Notes: generated by a model not told the origin, from the sequence alone. DNA of 54,271 nt from an uncultured Faecalibacterium sp. (GCA_944385995.1 CALWZL010000007.1:1-54271); one strand, 5' to 3'; numbered from the stretch's first letter, positions 1 to 8,970 are shown. Program-made: numbers and translations.

Positions 1-100
1 AAGGTGCAAAACGACCAAAATCCTACAGATCCAGCCCAGAAGAACCATCATCAGTCAGGTGCCTTGTCCTGCAGCGCTGCCCGGCGCGGGGTGACCATGC

Positions 101-132
101 AAAAAACAGACCGCGCCCTTTGGGGCACGGTC
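101..132 (-). terminator. Rho-independent terminator of the ech operon
   Basis: On the minus strand a 10-bp stem (GACCGTGCCC with GGGCGCGGTC, one G-U pair) with a CAAA loop is followed by TGTTTTTTG. It lies directly downstream of the echF stop codon, so it ends the ech transcript. Positions 1-100 hold nothing I can assign. Confidence 0.85.
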
Positions 133-139
133 TTGCAGA

Positions 140-598
140 TCAGGCTTCGGGTTTTGTTTCGGGCGCGGCCGGGGCAGCAGGAGCCGCCGGGGCTGCTGCG
201 CCAGCTGCCGGTTTGGGGGCGGCGGGCCGGGGCGCCGGCTTGGGCAGCGGGGTGGTGCGGGTGTAGGTGTCGCTGCGGCGGGTGGTGTCCGGGGTGGTAT
301 AGCCGGGGGCCATCTTCAGGCACTTTTTGGGACAGACATTCACGCAGTTGCCGCACTGGACGCAGTCGAACCGCTGGATGGTCCAGGTGCCGGCGGCACG
401 GTCCACCGTCAGGGCCCCGGGGGGACAGCTGCGGGCGCACAGGCCGCAGCTGATGCAGGACTCGATGTCGATTTCGATGTGCCCCCGCATCCGCTCGGGG
501 TACTGGGCCGGCGCAAAGGGATAACTGGTGGTCACCGGTTTGCTGAACAGGTTTTTCAGCGCCGTGCCCGCAAAGGGAAGAAATTTCAATGATGCCAT
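140..598 (-). CDS. echF: Ech hydrogenase subunit EchF, 2x[4Fe-4S] ferredoxin-like protein
   Basis: A polyferredoxin subunit of about 152 aa that passes electrons from soluble ferredoxin to the small hydrogenase subunit on the cytoplasmic face of the membrane. Two classic cluster motifs are visible: Cys48, 51, 54, 58 and Cys79, 82, 85, 89. The ATG at 598 is chosen over an in-frame upstream one because AGAGGTG sits at the right distance and the upstream option would overlap echE. It is the last gene of the operon, 7 nt after echE. Odd: residues from about 101 to the end form a Thr/Pro/Ala-rich tail with PAAPAAP-type repeats, not expected in a compact EchF. Family assignment is firm because of gene order; the role of the tail is unknown. 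Confidence 0.93.
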   Translation of the reverse strand: MASLKFLPFAGTALKNLFSKPVTTSYPFAPAQYPERMRGHIEIDIESCISCGLCARSCPPGALTVDRAAGTWTIQRFDCVQCGNCVNVCPKKCLKMAPGYTTPDTTRRSDTYTRTTPLPKPAPRPAAPKPAAGAAAPAAPAAPAAPETKPEA

Positions 599-605
599 CT
601 TGGTT

Positions 606-1685
606 TCACCTCTCGGTACAGCTGATGCAGGGGTCAATGGTCAGAATCAGCAGCGGCACATCCGCCAGCTGGCAGCCTTTCAGCATGTTCAGCATGGGCG
701 GGATGTTGCTGGTGGTGGGGGTGCGCAGCCGGAACCGGTCGATGAACTTGGTGCCGTTGGCCTTGACATAGTAGATGGCCTCGCCCCGGGGCTGCTCGAT
801 GCGGGTGAAATACTCGCCCTTGGGGAAGCCCTTGACCGGCACCGCGATGGGCCCGGCGGGAATCTTGGCCGCAGCCTGCCGGATCAGGTCAAAGGACTGG
901 CTGATCTCCTTGATCCGCACCTCACACCGGGCGTAGGAATCGCCGTCGGCGGCGGTGACGGGCTCCACCTCCAGCTCGTCATAGGCGGCGTAGCCCAGTT
1001 TGCGGGCGTCGTAGGCGATGCCGCTGGCCCGCAGCATGGGACCCACCGCACCCGTCAGGGTGGCGTCCTCGGGGGTCAGAACCCCCAGCCCGTGCAGGCG
1101 GGAACCGGTGGTGTAATCCCGCAGGAAGGCGTCGGCGATGGGCTTCAGCTCCTGTTCCATCTCGTTGCAGGTGTTCACAATGTTCCTGAGCATGGTCTCG
1201 TCCATGTCCTTCAGGACGCCGCCGATGCAGTTCACCGAGAAAATGACCCGGCCGCCGGTGGTGGCGTCGAACATGTCCAGAATCTTTTCCCGCAGCTTCC
1301 AGCTCTCCATAAACAGGCTTTCAAAGCCCATGGCGTCGGCCAGCAGGCCCAGCCACAGCAGATGGGAGTGGATGCGGCTCATCTCCATCCAGATGGTCCG
1401 CAGGTAGCGCCCACGGGGCGGCACCTCCACGTTCATGATCTGCTCGATGGTCTGGCAGTAGCCCAGCCCATGGCCGAAACTGCAAATGCCGCAGACCCGC
1501 TCTGCGATGTAGACGTATTCCTTGAAGTCCTTGGTTTCCACCAGTTTTTCCAGTCCGCGGTGGACAAATCCGATGCTGGGCACCGCCTCCACCACCACTT
1601 CGTCCTCCAGAACCAGGTCCAGGTGGATGGGCTCGGGCAGGACCGGGTGCTGGGGACCAAAGGGCACAATGCTTCGTTTTGCCAT
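606..1685 (-). CDS. echE: Ech hydrogenase large [NiFe] subunit EchE
   Basis: The catalytic subunit (359 aa) carries the Ni-Fe centre that reduces protons or oxidises H2; it is homologous to NuoD of complex I. The N-terminal metal motif CGIC is at Cys65/Cys68 and the C-terminal motif DPCISC at Cys353/Cys356. The protein ends Thr-Glu-Arg just after the last cysteine, which corresponds to the mature, processed end of other hydrogenases. No C-terminal peptide is left to remove, in keeping with the lack of a HycI/HyaD-type peptidase gene beside the hyp genes. It lies between echD (4 nt upstream) and echF. Confidence 0.96.
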   Translation of the reverse strand: MAKRSIVPFGPQHPVLPEPIHLDLVLEDEVVVEAVPSIGFVHRGLEKLVETKDFKEYVYIAERVCGICSFGHGLGYCQTIEQIMNVEVPPRGRYLRTIWMEMSRIHSHLLWLGLLADAMGFESLFMESWKLREKILDMFDATTGGRVIFSVNCIGGVLKDMDETMLRNIVNTCNEMEQELKPIADAFLRDYTTGSRLHGLGVLTPEDATLTGAVGPMLRASGIAYDARKLGYAAYDELEVEPVTAADGDSYARCEVRIKEISQSFDLIRQAAAKIPAGPIAVPVKGFPKGEYFTRIEQPRGEAIYYVKANGTKFIDRFRLRTPTTSNIPPMLNMLKGCQLADVPLLILTIDPCISCTER

Positions 1686-1689
1686 AGTC

Positions 1690-2037
1690 TTACCCCTTTT
1701 CCTTGAACGGCGTGGGCCGCGCGATGCGGTACAGCTTGTCGTGATAATCGCCCTGGATGCTCTCGATCTTGACGCCGAACAGCTCCGCGGCCTCGTTTTC
1801 CTGCAAAAAGGCGCCGGGATACATCTGGGTGATGCTGGGGACCGTGTCGTCGGTGCCCAGGGTCAGCCGCAGGGTGCGCATGTCGTACCCCTTGCAGAAG
1901 GAGTAGCTCAGCTCGTAGCCGTCGGGCAGCCGCACAGCGCACAGCTGCGCCACCCGCCAGCCGTCCATCTTGAAACGAATCACCTGGGGCATGAACTGGG
2001 CCATGCTGATGGGCTCAATTGTGTTGCTAGCTTCCAT
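1690..2037 (-). CDS. echD: Ech hydrogenase subunit EchD (NuoC-like)
   Basis: A small soluble subunit (115 aa) related to the 30-kDa/NuoC subunit of complex I, which bridges the small and large catalytic subunits. The sequence has the NuoC-like core (PSITQMYPGAFLQENEAAEL, then a GDYHDK-type segment near the end). The ATG at 2037 was chosen because it follows the echC stop by 2 nt; the reading frame stays open further upstream only by running through echC. It is shorter than NuoC, as usual for EchD. Sequence divergence is high in this family, so the call leans partly on its position in the conserved echABCDEF order. Confidence 0.88.
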   Translation of the reverse strand: MEASNTIEPISMAQFMPQVIRFKMDGWRVAQLCAVRLPDGYELSYSFCKGYDMRTLRLTLGTDDTVPSITQMYPGAFLQENEAAELFGVKIESIQGDYHDKLYRIARPTPFKEKG

Positions 2038-2039
2038 CC

Positions 2040-2486
2040 TCAGCGTTCCTCCTTTTTTCCTTCTTTGTAGCTGCGGCGCTTTTCCTCCAGGATTTCCAGC
2101 GCCTTCACCACCCCGTCGATGATGGCCTGGGGCCGGGCGGCGCAGCCCGGGACGTACACGTCCACCGGAATCACCGTGTCGATGCCGCCCTTGATGTTGT
2201 AGCAGTCCTTGAACACGCCGCCGGTGCAGGCGCAGATGCCCACAGCCACCACCACTTTGGGGTTGGGCATCTGCTCGTACAGCTGCCGCACCACCGATTC
2301 GCACTGGCTGTTGACGCCGCCGGTAATCAGCAGGATATCCGCCTGGAAGGGGTCGCCGGTGTTGATGATGCCAAACCGTTCGATGTCGTATTTCGGCGTG
2401 GTGCAGGCCAGCACCTCAATGTCGCACCCGTTGCAGCTGCTGGCATCGTAGTGCAGCATCCAGGGGGATTTTGCGAGTTTCTTCAT
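2040..2486 (-). CDS. echC: Ech hydrogenase small subunit EchC (NuoB-like)
   Basis: The small hydrogenase subunit (148 aa) holds the proximal [4Fe-4S] cluster that feeds electrons to the NiFe site; it is the NuoB homologue. Cluster ligands are visible as Cys18 and Cys21 (SSCNGCD), a GICACTGG segment with Cys85/Cys87, and Cys115 in VPGCAARP. The C-terminus is Lys/Glu-rich. It starts 18 nt after echB and is followed after 2 nt by echD, so the genes are co-transcribed and probably translationally coupled. No Tat signal is present, as expected for a cytoplasm-facing group 4 enzyme. Confidence 0.95.
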   Translation of the reverse strand: MKKLAKSPWMLHYDASSCNGCDIEVLACTTPKYDIERFGIINTGDPFQADILLITGGVNSQCESVVRQLYEQMPNPKVVVAVGICACTGGVFKDCYNIKGGIDTVIPVDVYVPGCAARPQAIIDGVVKALEILEEKRRSYKEGKKEER

Positions 2487-2504
2487 GATTTTGTTGCCCC
2501 CTTT

Positions 2505-3368
2505 TCAGCGTACCAGCATCAGAATCAGGCCGTTCAGCCCGCCGGTCAGCAGGGTGACCACCCAGCAGCTGTCCAGCAGGGTGCGCCACTTGACACGGGC
2601 GGCCACGTTGTCCCACAGAATTTCCAGCAGGTACACCACCAGGCAGGCGGCGATGGCCACCGGCCAGCTCCACCAGTGCTCGTTCAGGAAGAACAGGGCC
2701 ATCAGCCCCAGCATCAGCACCATTTCGTAGTATTCGGCGATGTTCATGATGGCCAGGGTGGGGCCCGCCATCTCGGTGGTGATGCCCTTGACCATCTCCT
2801 GGTGGGCGTGGTGGCTGGTGGACAGGTCAAAGGGAGATTTCCGCAGCTTGATGGCGGTGATGAACATAAAGCCCAGCAGAAAGCCCGGCATGGTCAGCAC
2901 GGCGCTGTAGGGCATCTGCACGATGTCCCCCACCTGGAAGCTGCCGGTGGCCAGGTAGAAGCCGACGGCCATCAGCAGGGTCAGGGGCTCATAGGCCATC
3001 ATCTGGAGCATCTCCCGTCCGGCGCCCAGGGTGGAGAAGGGAGAGGAATCGCTGGAAGCCGCCATCACCAAAAACAGGTCGGCGGTGGACAGGATGAACA
3101 GGCACATCAGGATGTCCGCCCCGGCAAACAGCAGGGAGCCGGCCACCGCCAGAAAGAAGAGATAGCTCAGATTCAGCAGCATCTGGACGCTGTTGACTGC
3201 GATCATCTGCTTGGAGAACAGCTTTTTCAGGTCATAGAAAGGCTGCATCATGGGCGGCCCCTGACGCCCCTGCATCCGGGCGCTGACACGGCGGTCCAGC
3301 CCGTCCAGCAGGCCCCCCGCCAGGGGTGCCAGCAGCAGATAGGCCAACACAGAAACGACCGGCATCAT
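2505..3368 (-). CDS. echB: Ech hydrogenase membrane subunit EchB (NuoH-like)
   Basis: An integral membrane subunit (287 aa) of the NuoH/HyfC type that anchors the catalytic arm and takes part in ion translocation. The chain is nearly all hydrophobic helices, broken by the conserved cytoplasmic loop rich in charged residues (RVSARMQGRQGPPMMQP near the N-terminus, and RKSPFDLSTSHHAHQEMV in the middle) characteristic of NuoH. Its ATG overlaps the echA stop as ATGA, so translation is coupled. A second ATG directly follows the first, so the start is uncertain by one codon. Confidence 0.95.
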   Translation of the reverse strand: MMPVVSVLAYLLLAPLAGGLLDGLDRRVSARMQGRQGPPMMQPFYDLKKLFSKQMIAVNSVQMLLNLSYLFFLAVAGSLLFAGADILMCLFILSTADLFLVMAASSDSSPFSTLGAGREMLQMMAYEPLTLLMAVGFYLATGSFQVGDIVQMPYSAVLTMPGFLLGFMFITAIKLRKSPFDLSTSHHAHQEMVKGITTEMAGPTLAIMNIAEYYEMVLMLGLMALFFLNEHWWSWPVAIAACLVVYLLEILWDNVAARVKWRTLLDSCWVVTLLTGGLNGLILMLVR

Positions 3369-5257
3369 ACCGCACCTCCTATAATCACACAGAGCATGAC
3401 AATCAGCACCCCCGCCGAGATGATGACGCCCGGCCGCATCAGGCGGCGGCGCCCGAACTCAAACCGCAGGTACCAGTTGCTCAGATACAGATGTTCCGGC
3501 TCGCCGAAACTGTTGACAAAATAGGTGTTGTCCCCCTCGTTGGCGCCGCCCATATAGATGGGGACGTAGTCCCGATGGGCCGAGCGGGTCAACAGGAACA
3601 TCAGGGACGGCACAAACAGCACGCTCACCAGCATGATGGCCATGGTGGTCAGCACGCTCATGGACAGCACTTCGTGGGCCGAGCCGTACAGTTCCTGGAT
3701 GATGGGGGTGACCACCTTGGAGGACACCAGCGGGAACAGCAGGCACAGCCCCAGGGTGGCCGCCGCATGGATGAACATGGAAAGATACTGGTCCTTCCGG
3801 GTCACGTCGGTCACCTGCACCTTGGTGTGGTGGAGGGAAACCAGCTTGCACAGCCATTTGGTCCAGTACAGCATGGTGGTGGCGCTGCCGTAGGCCAGGA
3901 AGATGACCAGCAGGTAGTTGTCTGCATCCACAAAGGCCCGCAGGGCCACCCACTTGGAGATCAGCATCCCGAAGGGGGCCAGGTACATCCCCGCGATGCC
4001 GATGCCCATGATGTAGGTCAGCCGGGGCAGCCGCAGCAGCAGGCCGTGCATGTCCTCGATGTCACGGGAGCCCAGGCAGTTCTCGATGGAGCCCACCGCC
4101 TGGAACAGCATGGACTTGCTCACCGCGTGGAACAGCATCAGCAGCACGGCGGCCCAGATGGTTTCCTCGGCGCCGATGCCCGCACAGGCCACGATCAGGC
4201 CCAGGTTGGAGATGGTGGAGAAAGCCAGCACCTTTTTGCCGTCGTTCTGGGCAATGGCCATCATGCTGGCGGCAATGAAGGTAAAGCCGCCGATGAAAGC
4301 CACCGTCATGCCGGTCAGGTTGCCGGCCATGGCGGGGGCCAGACGGATCAAAAGATAGACCCCGGCCTTGACCATGGTGGCACTGTGCAGCAGGGCGCTG
4401 GAAGGGGTAGGCGCCACCATGGCGCCGAACAGCCAGGAGGAGAAGGGCAGCTGGGCCGACTTGGTCAGTCCCGCAAAGGCCAGCAGCACCACCGGGATGG
4501 TGGCGCCGACGGCCACCACCTCATTCAGCTGGACGGTGTGGACGGTGCGGGCCGCCACCACAATGGCGATGGCAAAGCCAAGACCGCCCAGCAGGTTCAT
4601 CCACAGGGCGTGGAAGCTGTTGTTGACGGCTTCCTCGGTGCGGGTGTACCCGATCAGCAGGAAGGAAATCACCGAGGTGATTTCCCAGAAAAAGTACATC
4701 CAGATCAGGTTCTCGGACAGCACCACCCCGATCATGGCCGCCAGGAAGAAGAACAGCATCGAGAAGAAAAAGCCGCTGCGGTCCTGGTATTCGGTGTGGT
4801 GGTGATGGTAGGCCTTCATGTAGCCCACCGCGTAGATGCAGATCAGGCCGCCCACCAGAGCCACAATCACGATCATCAGCATGGTCAGACAGTCGATCCG
4901 CAGATGGGTGACGGATTCCACCGGGTTGGTCAGCTCGGACCAGGTCAGAAGCCCCGTCTGGGCCGCCGACAGCAGAATCACCGGATACTTTTTGTACTTG
5001 ATGCTCAGGGTCACGATCAGCGCCATCAGGGCGAATTCACCGGCCAGCATCAGATGGTCGATGACCGGCACCGGACCCACCAGGTCCAGAATGCCGCCTC
5101 CGCCCCGCAGCCAGCCGGCAAGCAAAAAGGCGGCCAATGCCATGACGACACCGGCCCCCAGATAGACGACCCTGCCGCGGGTACGGGCATCCCGAATGCA
5201 GGGGATGACCAGTGCCATCAGCGCCGGCCATCCAATGAGGATGGGAATGATTGCCAT
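3365..5257 (-). CDS. echA: Ech hydrogenase antiporter-like membrane subunit EchA (NuoL/MrpA-like)
   Basis: A large polytopic subunit (630 aa) homologous to the NuoL/M/N and Mrp antiporter subunits; it is the presumed proton- or sodium-pumping module. The hallmark TPSSALLHSATMVKAGVYLL segment carrying the conserved channel lysine is present, surrounded by many transmembrane helices. The ATG at 5257 has AGGAGG about 8 nt upstream; an upstream in-frame ATG at 5311 has no such site and lies close to the promoter. It is the first gene of the operon. Which ion is pumped cannot be told from the sequence. Confidence 0.95.
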   Translation of the reverse strand: MAIIPILIGWPALMALVIPCIRDARTRGRVVYLGAGVVMALAAFLLAGWLRGGGGILDLVGPVPVIDHLMLAGEFALMALIVTLSIKYKKYPVILLSAAQTGLLTWSELTNPVESVTHLRIDCLTMLMIVIVALVGGLICIYAVGYMKAYHHHHTEYQDRSGFFFSMLFFFLAAMIGVVLSENLIWMYFFWEITSVISFLLIGYTRTEEAVNNSFHALWMNLLGGLGFAIAIVVAARTVHTVQLNEVVAVGATIPVVLLAFAGLTKSAQLPFSSWLFGAMVAPTPSSALLHSATMVKAGVYLLIRLAPAMAGNLTGMTVAFIGGFTFIAASMMAIAQNDGKKVLAFSTISNLGLIVACAGIGAEETIWAAVLLMLFHAVSKSMLFQAVGSIENCLGSRDIEDMHGLLLRLPRLTYIMGIGIAGMYLAPFGMLISKWVALRAFVDADNYLLVIFLAYGSATTMLYWTKWLCKLVSLHHTKVQVTDVTRKDQYLSMFIHAAATLGLCLLFPLVSSKVVTPIIQELYGSAHEVLSMSVLTTMAIMLVSVLFVPSLMFLLTRSAHRDYVPIYMGGANEGDNTYFVNSFGEPEHLYLSNWYLRFEFGRRRLMRPGVIISAGVLIVMLCVIIGGAV

Positions 5258-5330
5258 AAAAATAACCTCCTCGACGGACAAATCCTGACAATCCACCAGA
5301 TTTAATGACAATTTATTGCATTTTTATTCC

Positions 5331-5359
5331 ATTATAGTACGGTTTTTTTGGTTTTACAA
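5331..5359 (-). promoter_or_regulatory. Promoter of the ech operon
   Basis: Read on the minus strand: -35 TTGTAA (5359-5354), 17-nt spacer, -10 TATAAT (5336-5331). It lies about 75 nt upstream of the echA ATG in the region shared with the divergent hyp operon. Confidence 0.75.
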
Positions 5360-5395
5360 GCCCATTTCTTTTGTGTGGATTTTCCTGCCGGATGG

Positions 5396-5404
5396 TGTTA
5401 TAAT
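5396..5404 (+). promoter_or_regulatory. Extended -10 promoter of the hyp operon
   Basis: TGTTATAAT is an extended -10 box (TG-N-TATAAT) without a good -35. It lies 65 nt upstream of hypA and back-to-back with the ech promoter, so the two operons may share control. Confidence 0.6.
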
Positions 5405-5469
5405 AGCAAATGCAGCGGAAATTCTCCGCTGTTTTCGTCGATTTTGGACAGGAAAAGGAGGGCTGTGCC

Positions 5470-5811
5470 GTGCATGAGCTGGCCATCACCCAGAGCATTC
5501 TGGAAATTTCGCTGCAGGCGGCGGCCCAGCAGCATGCCGCCCGCATCCGGGAAATCCGCCTGCGGATGGGGCCCTTTTCCGGTGTGGTGCCCGAGTGCGT
5601 CCAGATGTACCTGGACGTGCTGGCCAAAGGCACCCCCGCCGAGGGGGCGAAAATCAAGGTCACCACGGTACCGCTGAAAGTGCTGTGCCGCGACTGTGGG
5701 CGGGAAGGAGAAATTGACCGCGCCCACATTGCCTGTCCCTGGTGCGGTAGCCTGCGGCTGAAACGGCTTTCGGGAAAGGAATTCATGGTAGAGAGTCTGG
5801 AGGTAGACTGA
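5470..5811 (+). CDS. hypA: Hydrogenase maturation nickel chaperone HypA
   Basis: Nickel metallochaperone (113 aa) that, with HypB, delivers Ni to the hydrogenase large subunit. The start is a GTG at 5470: it gives the invariant (M)HEL N-terminus whose His2 binds nickel, and AGGAGG lies 8 nt upstream. An in-frame ATG at 5410 would overlap the promoter and bury that histidine. The C-terminal half has the structural zinc site with two CxxC pairs (CRDC and CPWC). First gene of the hyp operon, 2 nt before hypB. Length matches the family. Confidence 0.95.
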   Translation: MHELAITQSILEISLQAAAQQHAARIREIRLRMGPFSGVVPECVQMYLDVLAKGTPAEGAKIKVTTVPLKVLCRDCGREGEIDRAHIACPWCGSLRLKRLSGKEFMVESLEVD

Positions 5812-5813
5812 AT

Positions 5814-6479
5814 ATGGAGATCAAAGTCCTGCATCAGGTCATGGAATGGAACGAGGACGTGAGCGCCGAGGTGCGCCGCACCCTCAAGGAGCACAAGACC
5901 TGCCTCATCAACGTCATGGGCAGCCCGGGAGCCGGCAAAACCAGCCTCATCACCGGCCTGATTGCCCGGCTGCGGGATCAGTTTGCCATTGGCGTCATCG
6001 AGGGGGACATCACCGGCCAGATCGACGCCGAGAAGATCGCGGCCCTGCAAATCCCGGCGGTGCAGCTGAACACCGACGGCGCCTGCCACATCGAGGCCAT
6101 GAGCATCCAGCATATTTTGCCCAATTTTGACCTGGACCAGCTGGACCTGCTGTTTGTGGAAAACATCGGCAACCTGGTCTGCCCCGCCGAGTTCGACATC
6201 GGGGAGAACTTCCGCATCACCGTCCTGAGCATCCCCGAAGGGGACGACAAGGTGGCGAAATACCCCCTGATGTTCACCGACACTTCCTGCCTGGTGCTGA
6301 ACAAGTGCGACATGCTGCCCTATTTTGATTTTGATGTGAACCGCGCCGCCGCCGACTACAAGGGGGTTAACCCCGAGGGCCCGCTGTTCCAGGTGTCCAG
6401 CCGCACCGGCGACGGCCTGGAGGAACTGGCCGCCCATGTGGCCGCCAAAGTGCGGGAAGCCCTTGCAGCCGACGCATGA
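5814..6479 (+). CDS. hypB: Hydrogenase nickel incorporation GTPase HypB
   Basis: SIMIBI-class GTPase (221 aa) that works with HypA to load nickel. The P-loop GSPGAGKT is at residues 36-43, followed by the switch segment GDITGQID. The metal-site residues are in ACHIEA and NLVCPAEFD, and the guanine-recognition motif is NKCD. It lacks the His-rich or CxxCGC N-terminal nickel-storage extensions of some homologues, so it is the minimal form. The stop overlaps the hypF start as ATGA, implying coupled translation. Confidence 0.96.
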   Translation: MEIKVLHQVMEWNEDVSAEVRRTLKEHKTCLINVMGSPGAGKTSLITGLIARLRDQFAIGVIEGDITGQIDAEKIAALQIPAVQLNTDGACHIEAMSIQHILPNFDLDQLDLLFVENIGNLVCPAEFDIGENFRITVLSIPEGDDKVAKYPLMFTDTSCLVLNKCDMLPYFDFDVNRAAADYKGVNPEGPLFQVSSRTGDGLEELAAHVAAKVREALAADA

Positions 6480-8722
6480 CCCGGCGCCATTTTTTCATAG
6501 AAGGCATCGTCCAGGGGGTGGGGTTCCGGCCTTACGTCCACCGGCTGGCCGCCCGTCTTGGCCTCAGCGGCTGGGCCCGCAATACCGCCGCCGGTCTGGA
6601 ATTGGAGCTGGAAGGCCCCGCCGAAACGCTGGATACATTTGAAATAACTTTGCGCACCGCCCCGCCGCCCCTGGCGGTGGTGGAGGCGGTCCGCACCGAG
6701 GAGATAGCCCCCACCGGGGAGGCGGGCTTTTCCATCCGGCCCAGCGCCGGAGGGGAGGCCGCCACCCTGGTTTCCCCCGACCTGGCCCCCTGCGCCGCCT
6801 GCCTGAAAGAAATGCAGGACCCGAAGGGCCGGCGGTACCGCTATCCCTTCCTCAACTGCACCGACTGCGGGCCCCGGTTTTCCATCATCCGCCGCCTGCC
6901 CTACGACCGTCCGGCCACCACCATGGCCGGGTTTGTCATGTGTCCCGACTGCGCCGCCGAATACCGGGACATCCGCAGCCGCCGCTACCACGCCCAGCCC
7001 AACTGCTGCCCGGTGTGCGGGCCCCGGGCGGTCTATCTGGACGCCGAAGGCAGCGAGCAGCCCGGCGACCCCATCGCCCTGGCTCAGCAAACCTTGGCGG
7101 CGGGGGGCATCGTGGCGGTGAAGGGCACCGGGGGCATCCATCTTGCCTGCCGGGCCGACAGCCCCGAGGCGGTAGCCCGGCTGCGCCGCCGCAAGCACCG
7201 GCCCGAAAAGCCCCTGGCCCTGATGGCCCGGGACCTGACCGCCGCCGGCTGCTGGTGCACGATTACAAAAGAAGAAGCCGCCCTGCTGGAAAGCCCCCGC
7301 CGCCCCATCCTGCTGCTGGAAAAGCGGGACCCGACGGAGGAAAGCTGGCTCAGCGCCACCACCCGGCTGGGGGTGATGCTGCCCTATACGCCTTTGCACA
7401 TCCTGCTGCTGGACGGGGTGTTCGGCGGGCCCGATCTGCTGGTGATGACCAGCGCCAACCGCCCCGGCTGCCCGGTGCTGATTGACAACCGGGAAGCCCT
7501 GGAGGCTCTGCGGGGAGTGGCGGACGGATTTTTATTCCACGACCGGCCCGTCGCCAACCGGTGCGACGATTCCCTGGCCCTGGTGTGGCGGGGGGCGCCG
7601 GTGTTTTTCCGCCGGAGCCGGGGCTATGCCCCTCAGCCGGTTTTGCTGGACCGGGACGCCACCGGCGTGCTGGCCTTCGGGGCCGAACAGAAGGGCTCCT
7701 TCGCCGCCGGGCGGGGGCGTCACGCCTTTGTGAGCCAGTACATCGGGGATTTGAAAAACGCCGAGACGCTGGACTACTACCGGTCGGCTCTGACCGGGAT
7801 GCTGGAGCTGTTCGGGCTGGAGCCGGGCCTGCTGGTCTGCGACCTCCACCCCGACTACGCCTCCACCGGGGAGGCCCGGGAATGGGCCGCCCGGCGGGGC
7901 CTGCCCCTGCGGCAGGTTCAACACCACTGGGCCCACATGGCCGCCTGCATGGCGGACAACCGCCTGGAAGGGCCGGTGTTCGGCCTGATTTGGGACGGCA
8001 CCGGCCTGGGAGAGGACGGGCAAATCTGGGGCGCTGAGTGCCTGATGGGAGATTACAAATCGTATCAGCGGGTGGGGTCGATCCGGCCTGTACTGCTGCC
8101 GGGGGGCGATGCCTGCGCCGTGGAGATTGGCCGCACCGCCCTTTCCCTGGCCACCGACGCCGGGTGCTCCGAAGCGGCCCCCGATTTTCCCCGGCGGGCG
8201 GGGGTGACGGCTTTGCTGAAAAGCGGTTACCGCTGCCCTGCCTCCTCCGGGATGGGGCGGCTGTTTGACGGGGTGTATGCCCTGCTCACCGGCCGCACCG
8301 ATGCCGGTTATGACGGCCAGGCCCCGGCTCTGCTGGAAGCCCTGGCCCAAGGGGCCGCGCCGGTGGATTTGTACCAGCCTATTTATTATGAAGAGGGCGG
8401 GGTGCGCCGCTTTGACACCCGTCCTTTGATTCGGGCCCTGTGCGCCGGAAAGGCTGCCGGGGCCAGCCCCGCCGCCCTGGCCGCCGGGTTCCAGCAGGCT
8501 TTGTGCCGGATGGCCCTGGACCAGTGCCGGGCCCTCAACCCGGACAAGCTGCCGGTGGTGCTTTCGGGGGGCGTCTTTTTGAATCAGGCCCTGCTGGAGG
8601 GGGTCACCACCCTGCTGGAAGGGGCCGGATATACGGTCTATACCCACAAGCGGGTCAGCCCATCCGATGAAGGGCTGGCCCTGGGACAGCTGGCCATCGG
8701 CGCGGCCGGGCTGCATCCATGA
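6476..8722 (+). CDS. hypF: Carbamoyltransferase HypF
   Basis: HypF (748 aa) makes thiocarboxamide on HypE from carbamoyl phosphate, the precursor of the CN ligands of the Ni-Fe site. Domains in order: acylphosphatase (about 3-90, with GIVQGVGFRPYVHR); two zinc-finger halves with CxxC pairs (CAAC, CTDC, CPDC, CPVC); YrdC-like domain (from about 200, VKGTGGIHLACRAD); Kae1-like C-terminal domain with the HHWAH metal motif and DGTGLGEDG. Length and domain order are standard. It overlaps hypB by 4 nt and ends just before hypC. Confidence 0.97.
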   Translation: MTRRHFFIEGIVQGVGFRPYVHRLAARLGLSGWARNTAAGLELELEGPAETLDTFEITLRTAPPPLAVVEAVRTEEIAPTGEAGFSIRPSAGGEAATLVSPDLAPCAACLKEMQDPKGRRYRYPFLNCTDCGPRFSIIRRLPYDRPATTMAGFVMCPDCAAEYRDIRSRRYHAQPNCCPVCGPRAVYLDAEGSEQPGDPIALAQQTLAAGGIVAVKGTGGIHLACRADSPEAVARLRRRKHRPEKPLALMARDLTAAGCWCTITKEEAALLESPRRPILLLEKRDPTEESWLSATTRLGVMLPYTPLHILLLDGVFGGPDLLVMTSANRPGCPVLIDNREALEALRGVADGFLFHDRPVANRCDDSLALVWRGAPVFFRRSRGYAPQPVLLDRDATGVLAFGAEQKGSFAAGRGRHAFVSQYIGDLKNAETLDYYRSALTGMLELFGLEPGLLVCDLHPDYASTGEAREWAARRGLPLRQVQHHWAHMAACMADNRLEGPVFGLIWDGTGLGEDGQIWGAECLMGDYKSYQRVGSIRPVLLPGGDACAVEIGRTALSLATDAGCSEAAPDFPRRAGVTALLKSGYRCPASSGMGRLFDGVYALLTGRTDAGYDGQAPALLEALAQGAAPVDLYQPIYYEEGGVRRFDTRPLIRALCAGKAAGASPAALAAGFQQALCRMALDQCRALNPDKLPVVLSGGVFLNQALLEGVTTLLEGAGYTVYTHKRVSPSDEGLALGQLAIGAAGLHP

Positions 8723-8742
8723 AAAAACAGGAGGGTTGCTGT

Positions 8743-8970
8743 ATGTGTCTTGCAGTTCCATTGAAAGTGGTATCCCTGGAAGGAGACGGCAAACACGCCG
8801 TGGGGGAAGCCGCCGGGCTGACCCAGAAGATGCGGGTGGATTTTCTGCCCGATCTCGCGGTGGGGGATTATGTGATGGTCCACGCGGGCTTTGCCATCCA
8901 GAAGATGAGCCCCGAACAGGCGGCGGAGAATCTCGCCTGCATCCAGGAGGCCATCCATGCCCTGGACTGA
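8743..8970 (+). CDS. hypC: Hydrogenase maturation scaffold HypC
   Basis: Small chaperone (75 aa) that carries the Fe(CN)2CO unit with HypD to the large subunit. The start is ATG 8743, which gives the invariant MCLAVP N-terminus whose Cys2 is essential; AGGAGG is 8 nt upstream. An ATG at 8719 overlapping hypF is also in frame but would add eight residues before the conserved Met-Cys, so it is rejected. The 3' end overlaps hypD by 14 nt. Confidence 0.95.
   Translation: MCLAVPLKVVSLEGDGKHAVGEAAGLTQKMRVDFLPDLAVGDYVMVHAGFAIQKMSPEQAAENLACIQEAIHALD

Noticed and set aside
3326-5305. Plus-strand open frame of about 659 codons opposite echA
   Set aside because: His/Gln/Gly-rich translation typical of the antisense of a GC-rich membrane-protein gene; no start site and no motif, while the minus strand encodes a clear NuoL-like protein.
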